Assembly: GCA_036563875.1 (NCBI GenBank)
Contig: DATCLO010000029.1
Span: forward strand, 1-64,000
Length of the DNA stretch: 64,000 nucleotides
Origin: ZC4RG29 sp036563875
GTDB lineage: Bacteria > Bacteroidota > Bacteroidia > Cytophagales > Cyclobacteriaceae
Reading direction: 5' to 3'
In this document: positions 1-9,504 of the stretch, in pieces
How the letters are laid out: every line of letters begins with the position of its first letter
Position numbering within the stretch: position 1 is the first letter of the stretch
Notes under the pieces: model-generated
What the model saw: only the letters and a program-made list of their open reading frames with translations
What the model was told of the DNA's origin: nothing
The model's database searches: none
Position numbers and translations under genes: made by a program

Positions 1-2352
1 CTCATTAACAATACCCGGACACTCCTCGATGCTTGTTCGCTGGATGTCGACCTGGGTACCGACAAAAACAAAAAACATCTCACGGGTAGCGAAGAAGACG
101 ACTGGGATATGCTGGTCACGCGCGCGTGGGAAGGATTTCAAAATCGGTACGACGCCAGTGATCCAGTCCTCCGCGAGCGATTTGAACGTGAACTGAATAT
201 TATCCGCCTTAAGGGATTTTGCTCCTACTTCCTCATTGCGTATGACCTTATCACGTTTGCCAAAGAAAAAGGCTTCGATTATGTCGGCCGCGGGAGTGGC
301 GCAAACAGCATGGTTGCGTATTGTCTCGGGATCACGAATGTCGACCCGATCGAACTTGACCTTTACTTTGAGCGATTTCTCAATCCTGAACGGTCGTCGC
401 CTCCCGATTTCGACATTGATTTTTCATGGGACAATCGTGACGAAATTTATGAGTATCTGTTCAACCGGCATGGAAAAGACCACGTTTGCCTCCTGGGTAC
501 GCACGTGACATATCAAAGACGTTCCGTACTGCGCGAACTCGGAAAGGTATTTGGACTTCCAAACCATGAGATCGACGCCATTGTCGAAGAACCGGACCGA
601 CATAAGAAGCGGGATCATATAACAGAGTTGATTTTCCGTTATGCAGAACGGATGCTGGAACTACCGACAAACCTGTCGATACACGCCGGGGGTGTACTGA
701 TCACGGAAAAACCCATATATGCGTATACCGCGGTAGATAAACCTCCTAAAGGCCTTCCCGTTTCGCATTTTGAAATGCACAGCGCGGAAGATCTCGGCAT
801 TTTCAAGTTTGATATTCTAAGTCAGCGTGGTCTGGGTCACCTGAAAGAGGCAGTACGCCATATCCGCCGCAACCGGGGCGTTGAAGTAGACATTCACCGG
901 TTTAGCGATTTCAAGAAGGACGAAAAAGTACGCAACCTCCTGCGTGAAAGTCGCACAATGGGATGTTTTTACGTTGAGTCGCCCGCAATGCGAATGCTCC
1001 TGTCAAAGTTACGCTGCGAAGATTACGTGACGCTTGTTGCCGCCAGTTCTATAATCCGACCCGGGGTCGCGCGATCGGGAATGATGCGCGCCTACATTGA
1101 ACGTTTTCACGCTGTGCGCAATGGCAAGACGTATGAGTCGATTCATCCAAAGCTGGACGAACTCATGCAGGAAACTTTCGGCGTGATGGTCTACCAGGAG
1201 GACGTAATTAAGGTGGCGCATCATTTTGCGAAACTGAGTCTGGCAGAAGCAGATGTTCTCCGACGCGGGATGTCGGGAAAGTTTCGATCGCGCAAGGAAT
1301 TTGAAAGAGTACGAAATCGCTTTTTTGAAAATTGCCGGAGGGAAGGCTATCCGGAACACGTAATCCAACGCGTGTGGTATGAGATCGAAAGCTTTTCGGG
1401 TTATTCTTTTTCGAAGGGGCATTCCGCGAGCTACGCCGTGGAAAGCTATCAAAGCCTGTATCTGAAAGCGCACTACCCGCTGGAGTTTATGGTCGGCGTG
1501 ATCAACAACTTTGGCGGATTTTACAAGACAGAATTTTACTTCCATGAGGCACGCAGAAGCGGTGGTGTGATTCACGCTCCTTGTATTAACCGAAGCACCT
1601 ATCTCACGACCATTTACGGAGATGACATTTATATCGGCTTCATTCACCTGAGAAGTCTTGAAACAAAACTTGCACAACGCATTGTAGCTGTGCGGGAGGC
1701 TGATGGTCCGTACAAAAGCCTCGATAACTTTCTAAGACGTGTTGACTGCGGACTGGAACAGGTCCGTATACTTATTCGCGTGGGCGCATTCCGCTTTTGC
1801 GGAAAATCGAAGCAACGATTGTTATGGGAAGCGATGTTGTGGTTCAGCAATCGGAAAGCACGATTACCCCATACTGCCGAACTGTTTGAAACCGAACCGC
1901 AGGAATACCCCCTGCCTACTTTACAGCGGAATCCCATGGAAGACGCGTTCGACGAAATCGAACTGTTGGGTTTCCCCCTCTGTGATCCTTTCCTACTCGT
2001 AAGTACGACAGCGTTTGGCAATGTCACGGCACAGGATCTTAACAAACGCTATGGGCAGACCGTGGAGATCCTGGGCTATCTCGTCACCATAAAAGATACA
2101 GGCACAAAGGATGGTCTTCCGATGCAGTTTGGAGCTTTCTATGATCGCAATGGCGACTTTTTCGACACCGTACATTTTCCCGATGTCTCGCGGAAATATC
2201 CCTTTCGCGGAAGAGGATTTTACTATTTGAAGGGAAAAGTAACGGAAGACTTCGGTGTCGCGACGATTGACGTCATTGCTATGGAAAAGGTGCCATTCAT
2301 GGACCGGCGTATGGAGCGGCTGGAAGTGCAGATGGAAGTGCAGCGGCAGTGA
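1..2352 (+). CDS. DnaE-type DNA polymerase III alpha subunit (5' end missing)
   Basis: The reading frame is open from base 1, so the gene begins before the window; 783 residues are visible. They cover the polymerase core and C-terminal parts of a bacterial family C replicative polymerase. The RGSGANS nucleotide-binding loop is near visible residue 97 and the catalytic PDFDIDF block near 135. A GVMVYQEDV motif and the FSGYSFSKGHSASYA fingers segment follow, then an OB-fold near the end (VEILGYLVTIKDTGTKDGLPM). The N-terminal PHP domain lies outside the window. The short C-terminal region suggests the second, roughly 1000-residue DnaE of Bacteroidota, often a lesion-bypass enzyme near imuA/imuB-like genes, rather than the main replicase; the neighbours that would prove this are not visible. 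It converges on the MocR gene, 21 bases apart. Confidence 0.9.
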   Translation, partial: LINNTRTLLDACSLDVDLGTDKNKKHLTGSEEDDWDMLVTRAWEGFQNRYDASDPVLRERFERELNIIRLKGFCSYFLIAYDLITFAKEKGFDYVGRGSGANSMVAYCLGITNVDPIELDLYFERFLNPERSSPPDFDIDFSWDNRDEIYEYLFNRHGKDHVCLLGTHVTYQRRSVLRELGKVFGLPNHEIDAIVEEPDRHKKRDHITELIFRYAERMLELPTNLSIHAGGVLITEKPIYAYTAVDKPPKGLPVSHFEMHSAEDLGIFKFDILSQRGLGHLKEAVRHIRRNRGVEVDIHRFSDFKKDEKVRNLLRESRTMGCFYVESPAMRMLLSKLRCEDYVTLVAASSIIRPGVARSGMMRAYIERFHAVRNGKTYESIHPKLDELMQETFGVMVYQEDVIKVAHHFAKLSLAEADVLRRGMSGKFRSRKEFERVRNRFFENCRREGYPEHVIQRVWYEIESFSGYSFSKGHSASYAVESYQSLYLKAHYPLEFMVGVINNFGGFYKTEFYFHEARRSGGVIHAPCINRSTYLTTIYGDDIYIGFIHLRSLETKLAQRIVAVREADGPYKSLDNFLRRVDCGLEQVRILIRVGAFRFCGKSKQRLLWEAMLWFSNRKARLPHTAELFETEPQEYPLPTLQRNPMEDAFDEIELLGFPLCDPFLLVSTTAFGNVTAQDLNKRYGQTVEILGYLVTIKDTGTKDGLPMQFGAFYDRNGDFFDTVHFPDVSRKYPFRGRGFYYLKGKVTEDFGVATIDVIAMEKVPFMDRRMERLEVQMEVQRQ

Positions 2353-2373
2353 ACATAGGCAGACGCAGAAGTG

Positions 2374-3816
2374 TTATGATCCCGGGATTTCTTCGCGGAT
2401 TAATTTTCCCAGCCTTACGATAGCACTTTCGATTCGGTCATTCCAGGGTTCGCCGCAACCAATGCGTATGCAGTTTTTAAAGCCCATTCTTGACGAAAAC
2501 AAATGTCCCGGCGCGATACCAATCTTGTGACGGAGGGCGCGCCGGTGAAGTTTGAATGCGTCGATCTTCTTGTTAAGCTCAAGCCATAACACGAACCCTC
2601 CCTGTGGACGCGTCATGCGCGTGTCTTCAGGAAAGTATTCGGAGATGGCCTGCGAATAACGCAAGGTTTGAGTGTGTAGTGCTTTCCGGAGGTGACGTAG
2701 GTGCAACTCGTAGCGACCAACCGACAGGAAGTGGGCAAGCGCAGCCTGGGCAAGCGTGTTCGTCGATAGCGTGTGCATTCGCTTTAGCTTTACAACCTGA
2801 TCTTTGAATTTTCCGGGAATAACCCAACCAATGCGGTACCCGGGTGCCAGCGACTTGGAAAACGAACCGCAGTGCAGCACGAGCCCTTCCTCATCAAAAC
2901 TCTTACACGTGCGCGGACGCACTCGGCCATGGTACATCTCACCGTAGATTTCGTCTTCGATGAGCGGGATGTTTCGCTTTGCCAGCATCTGAACGAGATG
3001 CTTTTTGTTTTCGTCGGGCATGCAGCTGCCCATTGGGTTATTGAAATTGGGGACGAACAAGCATGCCTTTACGTTGAATTTTTTGATCGCGTCTTCGAGG
3101 TAGTCGAGGTCAATTCCTGTTGCGGGGTTGGTGGGCACCTCAACGACTTTCAGTCCGAGACTTTCCATCACCTGGAAGAACGCGTAGTATGTCGGACTTT
3201 CAATAGCCACCGCATCGCCGGGTTTAGTGACTGCGCGTAGCGAGAAGGTTATAGCCTCCATGCAACCGGCGGTGACCACGATGTCGGTGTCCTTAAACGT
3301 TCCACCCCAGTTGAATGCCTGACGCGCGATTTGCTGTTGCAGCAACGGGTTTCCTTGTACGTTGGCGTAATTGAGGCAGGCCGTCGGCGAGTCGTTAAGC
3401 GCACGCATGACCGACTTTTTGAGTTTCGCCATGGGTAAGAGTTCAACGGACGGTACCGCCAAAGCAAAATTGACGAGGTCGGGCGTTACGAATTTGTCGT
3501 ACACACTGCGGATGACATCGTCCATGCTTACCTCGACCGCATCTTCGGGCGGGGGACCTGCCACGGGCATTTCAGGATAGCGGCGTGGCGTGAACTTGAC
3601 ATAGTACCCCGACTGCGGCCGGGCCTCGATGAGGCCTTTGCTTTCCAGGTAGTAGTACGCCTGGAACGCCGTACTCAGGCTGATGCCCTGTTCCTTGCTC
3701 AGTGCCCGCACAGACAGGAGTTTGTCGCCCACCTTGAGGACGTTGTTGTTAATCAGCGTCTGAATCCGGTCGGCTACTTCGATGTATTTGTGATCGGTTT
3801 TTTCGAGGGTCGGCAT
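2374..3816 (-). CDS. MocR-type GntR/aminotransferase-like transcriptional regulator
   Basis: A 480-residue regulator with an N-terminal winged helix of the GntR family (about residues 14-73, ADRIQTLINNNVLKVGDKL onward) joined to a class I aminotransferase fold (about 110-480). The fold keeps the PLP lysine in CGSFSKSLAPGYRIGW, around residue 315, and the NFNNPMG motif. MocR proteins use PLP or its adducts as the signal, often for vitamin B6 or amino-acid genes; the target here is unknown. The frame is open up to 3945, but I start at the ATG at 3816. A phylum-type -7 element (TATCTTTG on the minus strand) sits just upstream and would lie inside the longer version. Confidence 0.9.
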   Translation of the reverse strand: MPTLEKTDHKYIEVADRIQTLINNNVLKVGDKLLSVRALSKEQGISLSTAFQAYYYLESKGLIEARPQSGYYVKFTPRRYPEMPVAGPPPEDAVEVSMDDVIRSVYDKFVTPDLVNFALAVPSVELLPMAKLKKSVMRALNDSPTACLNYANVQGNPLLQQQIARQAFNWGGTFKDTDIVVTAGCMEAITFSLRAVTKPGDAVAIESPTYYAFFQVMESLGLKVVEVPTNPATGIDLDYLEDAIKKFNVKACLFVPNFNNPMGSCMPDENKKHLVQMLAKRNIPLIEDEIYGEMYHGRVRPRTCKSFDEEGLVLHCGSFSKSLAPGYRIGWVIPGKFKDQVVKLKRMHTLSTNTLAQAALAHFLSVGRYELHLRHLRKALHTQTLRYSQAISEYFPEDTRMTRPQGGFVLWLELNKKIDAFKLHRRALRHKIGIAPGHLFSSRMGFKNCIRIGCGEPWNDRIESAIVRLGKLIREEIPGS

Positions 3817-3837
3817 AGGGCCTATAATTGATATGGT

Positions 3838-3845
3838 CAAAGATA
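3838..3845 (-). promoter_or_regulatory. Promoter -7 element of the MocR gene
   Basis: Read on the minus strand this is TATCTTTG, a perfect match to the Bacteroidota TAnnTTTG -7 element, 21 bases before the ATG at 3816. No clean TTTG -33 element is visible 19-21 bases upstream (only a TTC). It supports the shorter start for the regulator. Confidence 0.5.
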
Positions 3846-4158
3846 AGGAATTTAAAACTGTTCCGAATGAACTAGGCAACCTTCCTATGGGAAGACCCAA
3901 GGCACCGTTAGCATCTACGACATGAACGAGCAAAGGCTGCGTCAACGGTCAAACACTGGAACGCCTGATTTATCCAGGCTCCGTCCTGGATTGTTTTGGG
4001 ATACGGACATAGAGGTAATTGACTGGGTTGGTCAAAGACTCGATACACCCTCCTGGCTGTTGAAGAACCCTTAATCTATATCCAACAGTAAGTTATGGTA
4101 AACTATTTGCAGTCCTGCTCATCTCGTTACCCTTTACCATCCACGCGTGATTAGCTGG
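3846..4158. other. Divergent intergenic region, no gene seen
   Basis: The stretch separates the MocR gene from the YD-like gene. I see only short hairpins (CTTCC/GGGAAG around 3881-3894) and no convincing ORF, tRNA or riboswitch. The two promoters flanking it face outward. Confidence 0.4.
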
Positions 4159-4188
4159 TTGCCCCAAAATGTCTACCTTTTAATTTTG
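4159..4188 (+). promoter_or_regulatory. Promoter of the YD-repeat-like gene
   Basis: TTG at 4159-4161, 19 bases, then TAATTTTG at 4181-4188 match the Bacteroidota -33/-7 consensus. The predicted transcript would begin near 4195, about 23 bases before the ATG at 4218. Confidence 0.6.
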
Positions 4189-4217
4189 TTGCGAAGCAAT
4201 TCCCGGAACGTTGACAG

Positions 4218-5014
4218 ATGACCGTTTGGATCGTAACTAAAATCCTTCTCGACCGCGACAAGAATGAATTGTCTCGTCATAAGTGCACTGAGACTACCCT
4301 CGACTCCCAGGGCAATACACTCGATGAAACTGAATACAATGAAGACGGCAGCGTCGCGTCAAAGCGCATCTACCGTTACTTTGAAGACGGAACAGTTGAA
4401 GAGTATGTTGAGTACGACCCCCTGGACGAACTTATCGAACGGCACGACACATCCGGAACGAAGATGGTGAAGTAGAGACGACACGGTTTGAATACGGCGA
4501 TGGCCACAAAGTCATCAAAACGTTCCGCTATACAGAACTCGGTATGGCAGACACCGCTACGCTGCGCGATGAAAAGGGGAACATCCTCGGATACGAAACG
4601 TCAGTATTCAATGAACATGGCGATGTGATTGAGAACATCGAGTACGATGATAAACACAACGAAATTGTGAAGCACGTAGCCGAGTACGACAACGACGGAA
4701 ATGTCCTGGAGGAACAAAAATTCATCGACGGCGAGCTGACTGAAATAACAGCATACGAATACGACCTGGACGGAAATCTGGTTCTGAAAAAGCAACAAAA
4801 TATAGAAGACGGATTTGAAATCGTTAATGAGTACCGGTATGATGATCGTGGGAACCGAATATACAACGCCACGTTCCGCGACGGGAATCTCATTTTCGAG
4901 AACAAGTGTACCTACGATGACGAAGGTTACCTCAGAACACAGGAGCTGTTCGAGATCGACCCGTGGTCCCGGAAGGTTGAGCGACACGAGCGGCTGATAC
5001 ATGAAAGAAGGTAG
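4218..5014 (+). pseudogene. YD-repeat-like hypothetical protein, broken by a one-base frameshift
   Basis: Two adjacent frames encode one repetitive acidic protein. The first (4218-4475) runs MTVWIVTKILLDRDKNELSR onward and ends soon after ERHDTSG. The second is open from before 4457 to 5014 and continues with NEDGEVETTRFEYGDG. Both carry the same repeat style (YNEDGSV, YDNDGNV, YDLDGNL, YDDRGNR), reminiscent of YD/RHS or YwqK-like repeats, about 265 residues in total. Adding one A to the GGAACGAAGAT run near 4457 restores a single frame. A good promoter lies upstream, so the loss may be recent, or it may be an assembly error. No signal peptide is visible and the function is unknown. Confidence 0.75.
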
Positions 5015-5108
5015 TTGAGTTTCAATTCTCCCGCCTGATTCTTACATTAGTTCCCGACATTTGACAGCGACGCCCGTCTGGTACCGTCAATCTTATCCGG
5101 ATCCACCC

Positions 5109-5537
5109 ATGAAAACCACCGTTTTGATCCTCGCATTCTTCCCAACAATACTTATGTCCCAATCGAACGAGCAAGTAACACCTGCCTTTCTTCAATCCTT
5201 CGCGGACGCATTCAACGCGCACGACCTCGACGCAATCATGTCGCACATGACGGACGATTGCGTATTTGAAGCATCAGCAGGGCCGGATGTCGACGGTGAA
5301 AAGTTTACAGGTCAGATGCAGGTCCGGAAAGCGTTTGAAGACGTGTTCATCACGTACCCCGATGCACAGTGGAACAATCCCAGGCACTTTGCATCCGGAG
5401 ACAGGGGATTCTCTGAATGGACCTTTACCGGGACAAGAAAAGATGGAAAGAGGGTCGAAGTAACGGGTTGCGATCTGTTCACGTTCAAAAACGGCAAGAT
5501 CGCAGTAAAGAACTCCTACAGAAAGAATCGCTCGTAG
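5109..5537 (+). CDS. Exported SnoaL/NTF2-like protein
   Basis: A 142-residue protein with a cleavable signal peptide (MKTTVLILAFFPTILMSQS) and a nuclear-transport-factor-2/SnoaL-like domain. Typical phrases are FADAFNAHDLDAIMSHMTDDCVFEA, then GDRGFSEWTFTGT, and FTFKNGKIAVKNSYRK at the end. This fold forms a cone-shaped barrel used by isomerases, hydrolases and ligand binders; the substrate cannot be read from sequence. The frame is open to 5061, but the ATG at 5109 places the signal peptide at the N-terminus. The gene stands alone, converging on the cupin gene. Confidence 0.8.
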   Translation: MKTTVLILAFFPTILMSQSNEQVTPAFLQSFADAFNAHDLDAIMSHMTDDCVFEASAGPDVDGEKFTGQMQVRKAFEDVFITYPDAQWNNPRHFASGDRGFSEWTFTGTRKDGKRVEVTGCDLFTFKNGKIAVKNSYRKNRS

Positions 5538-5589
5538 CTGAGTTGTTGTCTATGAACAAGGATATTCAAGCCCAATCGGTATTATTTCT

Positions 5590-6105
5590 TTACCTCCCAA
5601 AGTCATCCTGTACTCTGACTATATCCTCCTCATCCGAGGGACGCTCCGCGTCCGTGTGCTGCCAGATTTCTGCAATGATGCCCCAATTATCTAGCCCTAC
5701 AAGACGGTGACGCTGACCTTGCCTAAGTTCAATCTTATCGCCTACAACCAAACGCTGCAATTCTCCTTCCTCGTCGGTATCGCTGGTGATCACACCAGCC
5801 TCACCTGATACGACGCGCCAAATCTCGGCGCGGCGATGATGATATTGCCATGACAACCGTTGACCAGGCTGAACGACGAGGATCTTTGGACTGAGCTTAC
5901 GGTACAGTTGAATCGCAGCGAATTCGATGTCGGGGAAGAAAATACCCGCGAATTCCCGGGCTTGACCTTCGTCAATCACGAAGAATCCTCCCCACGGTCG
6001 GGAAAAGTCCCGGTCCACCGCCGTTAACCCAAGACCGGATAAATACTTTTCAACCTCTGCAAAGACTTCCTGCTTTTGTTCGCTGCCAGAAAACTTCAAT
6101 GCCAT
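5590..6105 (-). CDS. Cupin protein of the mannose-6-phosphate isomerase type II family
   Basis: A 171-residue single-domain protein with the cupin signature of the C-terminal isomerase domain of bifunctional ManC-type enzymes: RPWGGFFVI near residue 40, then PGQRLSWQYHHRRAEIWRVVSGEAGV with the metal-binding histidines, and VGDKIELRQGQRHRL. Family members bind a divalent metal and interconvert phosphosugars; stand-alone versions in Bacteroidota are often labelled phosphoheptose or phosphomannose isomerase without proof. It is divergent from the Kdo8N operon, so a role in envelope sugar supply is plausible but inferred. Confidence 0.75.
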   Translation of the reverse strand: MALKFSGSEQKQEVFAEVEKYLSGLGLTAVDRDFSRPWGGFFVIDEGQAREFAGIFFPDIEFAAIQLYRKLSPKILVVQPGQRLSWQYHHRRAEIWRVVSGEAGVITSDTDEEGELQRLVVGDKIELRQGQRHRLVGLDNWGIIAEIWQHTDAERPSDEEDIVRVQDDFGR

Positions 6106-6257
6106 ACACGCGCTTTTCCGCGCAAAATAACAGTTACAGCGTACCTGCGCACCCCGTGGGCTACATTTTGTGGCCGCATTTGCGTAGCCTGTTCGCGTAA
6201 ATCCTCCGGTGTCAGCAGGTTATGCCACCTGAACGACCATTTTGAGCGCCGAATAAC

Positions 6258-6288
6258 TTGGGCAAAAATTGTCTTTATAGTACCTTTG
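6258..6288 (+). promoter_or_regulatory. Promoter of the kdn/kds operon
   Basis: TTG at 6258-6260, a 20-base spacer and TACCTTTG at 6281-6288 match the Bacteroidota consensus. The predicted transcript starts near 6294. This rules out the longer frame of kdnA that begins at 6258 and supports the ATG at 6312. Confidence 0.7.
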
Positions 6289-6311
6289 AGCCCATTTTTA
6301 AAACTTGTGCT

Positions 6312-7520
6312 ATGCCGGGAACCGAACTATTTGGTGCCGAAGAAAGAAAAGAGGTCAACGATGTGCTGGAAACCGGGATACTCTTCCGGTACAACCATGA
6401 AGCTCAGCGCAAAAACATCTGGAAGGCACGCGAATTCGAAGCAGAGGTAAGGAAGGTTACGGGAGCCAAGTATGCTCACGCAGTATCGAGCGGCTCTACC
6501 GCGGTGTCCTGTGCCTTAGCCGCCTCTGGCATCGGAGCGGGCGATGAAGTCATCGTGCCGCCTTTCACCTACATCGCCACCATCGAGGCTGTATTGTTCT
6601 GTGGCGCACTGCCGGTATTTGCTGAAATCGACGAAACGCTTTGTTTGAGTCCGGAAGGTATTCGCGCAGCCATCACGCCCCGCACAAAAGCGGTCTTGCT
6701 TGTACACATGTGTGGTGGCATGGCAAGCATGGATGAAATCATGGCCATCTGCCGTGAACACAACCTCACGCTCGTAGAAGATGCGGGTCAGGCATTTGGT
6801 GCAAGCTACAAGGGCACGTCTGTCGGACTCTTCGGCAAGTGTGGTTCTTACTCATTCGACTTCTTCAAAATTGCTACCGCTGGTGAAGGCGGGGTGATGG
6901 TGACCAACGACGAAACTTGTTACAAACTGGCAGATAGCTATGCCGACCACGGTCATGATCACATCGGCGACAACCGTGGCATGGAAAATCACCCCATCCT
7001 GGGGTTCAACTACCGCATCAGCGAATTGCACGCAGCAGTAGGACTCGCTCAGACCCGCAAGGTTCCTCACATCCGCGAAGTCAATCGCAAGCACAAGCAA
7101 ATACTTCAGGAAGAATTATCAAGCGTTGAAGGTATTGGCTTTTCTCATTTGCCTGACCCTTCGGGCGACTCCGCAACATTCCTGAACCTGTTGTTGCCTG
7201 ATCCCAAGGTAGCGGAACGCGTAGTAGAAGACCTCCGCCATAACAACGTCGGTGGTTTCAACTACTGGTACACGAACATGTACCACTTCATCAACCAATG
7301 GAACCACCTCAAGGAACTTAAGTCGGCAGCTCCCCTGCCCATCCATCTCCTGAAAGCTCCACAAGACTACATGGCGTTGAAACTTCCCAAGTCGCAGGAG
7401 GTCGTTGGCCGGTTGATATCGTTCGGTATCCGAGTCACCTGGACAGAGCAAGAAATAAAAGCACTGGCGACTTCAATAAAGAAGAGCGTTCAGAAGGTGT
7501 TATCTACTATCCATGCATAA
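6312..7520 (+). CDS. kdnA: Kdo8N aminotransferase (8-amino-3,8-dideoxy-manno-octulosonate transaminase)
   Basis: A 402-residue DegT/DnrJ/EryC1/StrS-type PLP aminotransferase. It begins MPGTELFGAEERKEV and keeps PPFTYIATIEA, EIDETLCLSPEGI, LVEDAGQ and the PLP lysine in SFDFFK (residue 186), closely resembling Shewanella KdnA as I remember it. KdnA transfers an amino group to C8 of oxidised Kdo, giving Kdo8N for the lipopolysaccharide inner core. It is first in a five-gene operon, overlaps kdnB by 8 bases, and has a clear promoter upstream. The specific assignment rests on sequence resemblance plus the kdnB and kdsA neighbours. Confidence 0.92.
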   Translation: MPGTELFGAEERKEVNDVLETGILFRYNHEAQRKNIWKAREFEAEVRKVTGAKYAHAVSSGSTAVSCALAASGIGAGDEVIVPPFTYIATIEAVLFCGALPVFAEIDETLCLSPEGIRAAITPRTKAVLLVHMCGGMASMDEIMAICREHNLTLVEDAGQAFGASYKGTSVGLFGKCGSYSFDFFKIATAGEGGVMVTNDETCYKLADSYADHGHDHIGDNRGMENHPILGFNYRISELHAAVGLAQTRKVPHIREVNRKHKQILQEELSSVEGIGFSHLPDPSGDSATFLNLLLPDPKVAERVVEDLRHNNVGGFNYWYTNMYHFINQWNHLKELKSAAPLPIHLLKAPQDYMALKLPKSQEVVGRLISFGIRVTWTEQEIKALATSIKKSVQKVLSTIHA

Positions 7521-8592
7521 GAACTTTAAGGGTATTGAAAAGACCGTATACGGCCGCGGCAGCTTTGATCAGCTCGGCACTATACTGGACGAAAAGCGCG
7601 GTGACAATGATAAGTTCATGTTGTTCATCGTCGACAACTATTTTAAAGACAAGCCGCTCAGCAAACGTATTCCACTCAAGCCGGAAGACGTCATCATGTA
7701 TATCGACGTTGATCCTCACGAACCAACTACAGATCAGGTCGACTCGATTCGCGATCAGGTACTCGGTTCCAAAGGTCTTCCGGCAGGTGTAATCGGTATC
7801 GGAGGGGGCAGCATAATGGACATTGCAAAGGCGGTATCCCTGATGTTCACCAACGAAGGATCATCAACCCTGTATCAGGGTCTTAATCTCATCAAGAAGC
7901 CGGGCATCTATCACGTAGGTGTTCCGACCATCTCCGGAACAGGAGCCGAAGTGTCTATGACAGCCGTCCTCACCGGACCCGAAAAAAAGCTGGGACTCAA
8001 GTGTGAATGGACCGTATTCAACCAAGTCGTGCTTGATCCGGAGTTGATCGCAACGGTTCCGCGGAACTGGTGGTTTTACACGGGCATGGACACATACATC
8101 CACTGCATCGAATCAGAGAATGGCATACTCAATAACGCGTACAGTCACGCTTACGCAGAGCAGGCGCTGAAACTGTGCCGCGATATCTTTCTTGGTCCTG
8201 CCAGCGGGCAGACACCCGAGAACGATGACAAACTGATGGTCGCTTCGCTCATGGGAGGTCTCAGTCTTACCTATTCGGAAGTTGGCGTCTGCCACGCGCT
8301 TTCGTATGGACTCTCAAAGATTCTGGGTATGCGGCACTGTTTTGCGAACTGCGTCGCGTTCAATCACCTTGAGGACTTTTACCCTGAAGGTGTTCAGGAG
8401 TTCCGCACCATGGTCAGGAAACATAACGTCGATCTCCCACAAGGACTGTCGAAAAACTGGAGCGACGAGCAGATCACAGCAATGGCAAAAGTATCCTACA
8501 ACCTGCCTCACATGTGGAATCATGCTGTGGGTCCTGACTGGAAAGACAAGGTGACCGTGGAAAGCATTGAGGAGTTGTTCAGAAGGTTGTAA
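7513..8592 (+). CDS. kdnB: Kdo 8-oxidase/dehydrogenase (iron-containing alcohol dehydrogenase family)
   Basis: A 359-residue group III iron alcohol dehydrogenase. It has the GIGGGSIMD nucleotide motif (residues 95-103), metal ligands in GMDTYIHCIES (D193, H197), and further histidines in GVCHALSYGL and GMRHCFANC. KdnB oxidises the C8 hydroxyl of Kdo to the aldehyde that KdnA aminates. The start ATG lies inside the kdnA stop region (8-base overlap), suggesting translational coupling. Length and N-terminus (KNFKGIEKTVYGRGSFDQL) fit the Kdn subfamily. Confidence 0.9.
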   Translation: MHKNFKGIEKTVYGRGSFDQLGTILDEKRGDNDKFMLFIVDNYFKDKPLSKRIPLKPEDVIMYIDVDPHEPTTDQVDSIRDQVLGSKGLPAGVIGIGGGSIMDIAKAVSLMFTNEGSSTLYQGLNLIKKPGIYHVGVPTISGTGAEVSMTAVLTGPEKKLGLKCEWTVFNQVVLDPELIATVPRNWWFYTGMDTYIHCIESENGILNNAYSHAYAEQALKLCRDIFLGPASGQTPENDDKLMVASLMGGLSLTYSEVGVCHALSYGLSKILGMRHCFANCVAFNHLEDFYPEGVQEFRTMVRKHNVDLPQGLSKNWSDEQITAMAKVSYNLPHMWNHAVGPDWKDKVTVESIEELFRRL

Positions 8593-8619
8593 CTTCGACT
8601 ATTCAAACGGGAAGATAAC

Positions 8620-9471
8620 ATGTCGATAAAGAAGGTAAAGGTAGGCACGATCGAGTGCGGGTCTGATGAGTTGTTTGTAATCTCCGGACCTTGCGTAATC
8701 GAAGAGGAGTCTGTCATGATGAAAACCGCGGAGAAACTGAAGGAAGTTTCAGAGCGGTTAAAGGTTAAGATCATTTATAAGTCTTCCTTTCAAAAAGACA
8801 ACAGAAGCAGCCTTAAGTACTACACGGGTCCGGGACTCGATAAAGGTGTAAAGCTCCTCGCACGCATACGTGAGGAATTTGGATTCCCTGTGCTCACGGA
8901 TATTCATTATCCTGATCAGGCACGCGCCGCTGCCGACGCTATTGATGTACTGCAGATTCCGGCGTACTTGTGCATGCAAACTGATCTCATGGTCGCTGCT
9001 GCAAAGACGGGACGGGTAATCAACATCAAGCACGGTCAGTTTCTCGCACCTGAAAACATGAAGCATCCCGTGACGAAGTGTGTGGAAGCTGGCAACGACC
9101 AGATCATACTAACAGAACGGGGCTACACATTTGGCTACAATGACCTCATTGTCGATCCGCGAAGCTTTTACCATATGGGTAAGCTTGGCTATCCGGTAGT
9201 GTTCGACATAACCCACTCCATACGCAAGTACGGCATCCCGAGTGCCGATGCGAAGGGCGGAGCAAGAGAGTTTCTCCCTGTGTTGTCGCGCGCGGGTGTG
9301 GCTGCCGGTGTGGATGGTGTCTTCATTGAAACACACCCTGAGCCAGACAAGGCATTGTGCGATGCGGCCAGCCAGTTGTGTGTATACGATCTGGAAGAGT
9401 TCCTCAAACCACTGCTGGAACTCCATGCAATCGAAGTTAAGTACAGGAACCGGGAGGTTATTCCGGCCTGA
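8620..9471 (+). CDS. kdsA: 3-deoxy-8-phosphooctulonate synthase (Kdo-8-phosphate synthase)
   Basis: A 283-residue KdsA of the DAHP-synthase-like TIM-barrel family. It condenses phosphoenolpyruvate with D-arabinose 5-phosphate to Kdo 8-phosphate in the cytoplasm. Visible motifs are ISGPCVIEEE, YKSSFQKDNRSS, INIKHGQFLAP and FDITHSIRKYG. The Cys at residue 25 (GPC), where the E. coli enzyme has Asn, marks the metal-dependent class II type; that is family knowledge. It sits 27 bases after kdnB, and the same operon holds the kdsC-like phosphatase for its product. Confidence 0.95.
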   Translation: MSIKKVKVGTIECGSDELFVISGPCVIEEESVMMKTAEKLKEVSERLKVKIIYKSSFQKDNRSSLKYYTGPGLDKGVKLLARIREEFGFPVLTDIHYPDQARAAADAIDVLQIPAYLCMQTDLMVAAAKTGRVINIKHGQFLAPENMKHPVTKCVEAGNDQIILTERGYTFGYNDLIVDPRSFYHMGKLGYPVVFDITHSIRKYGIPSADAKGGAREFLPVLSRAGVAAGVDGVFIETHPEPDKALCDAASQLCVYDLEEFLKPLLELHAIEVKYRNREVIPA

Positions 9472-9504
9472 AAATCATAAAATACCCTAAATCTAAACTT
9501 GCGA

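Noticed and set aside
1009..1677. 222-residue minus-strand frame opposite dnaE
   Set aside because: It lies entirely antisense to conserved polymerase motifs, with no start context or domain.
4080..4110. Riboswitch or promoter at TAAACTATTTGCAG
   Set aside because: Spacing does not fit TAnnTTTG, and a better promoter exists at 4159-4188.
7513..8592. KdnB as a generic butanol or lactaldehyde dehydrogenase
   Set aside because: The 8-base overlap with kdnA and adjacency to kdsA and kdsC make the Kdo-specific assignment much better.
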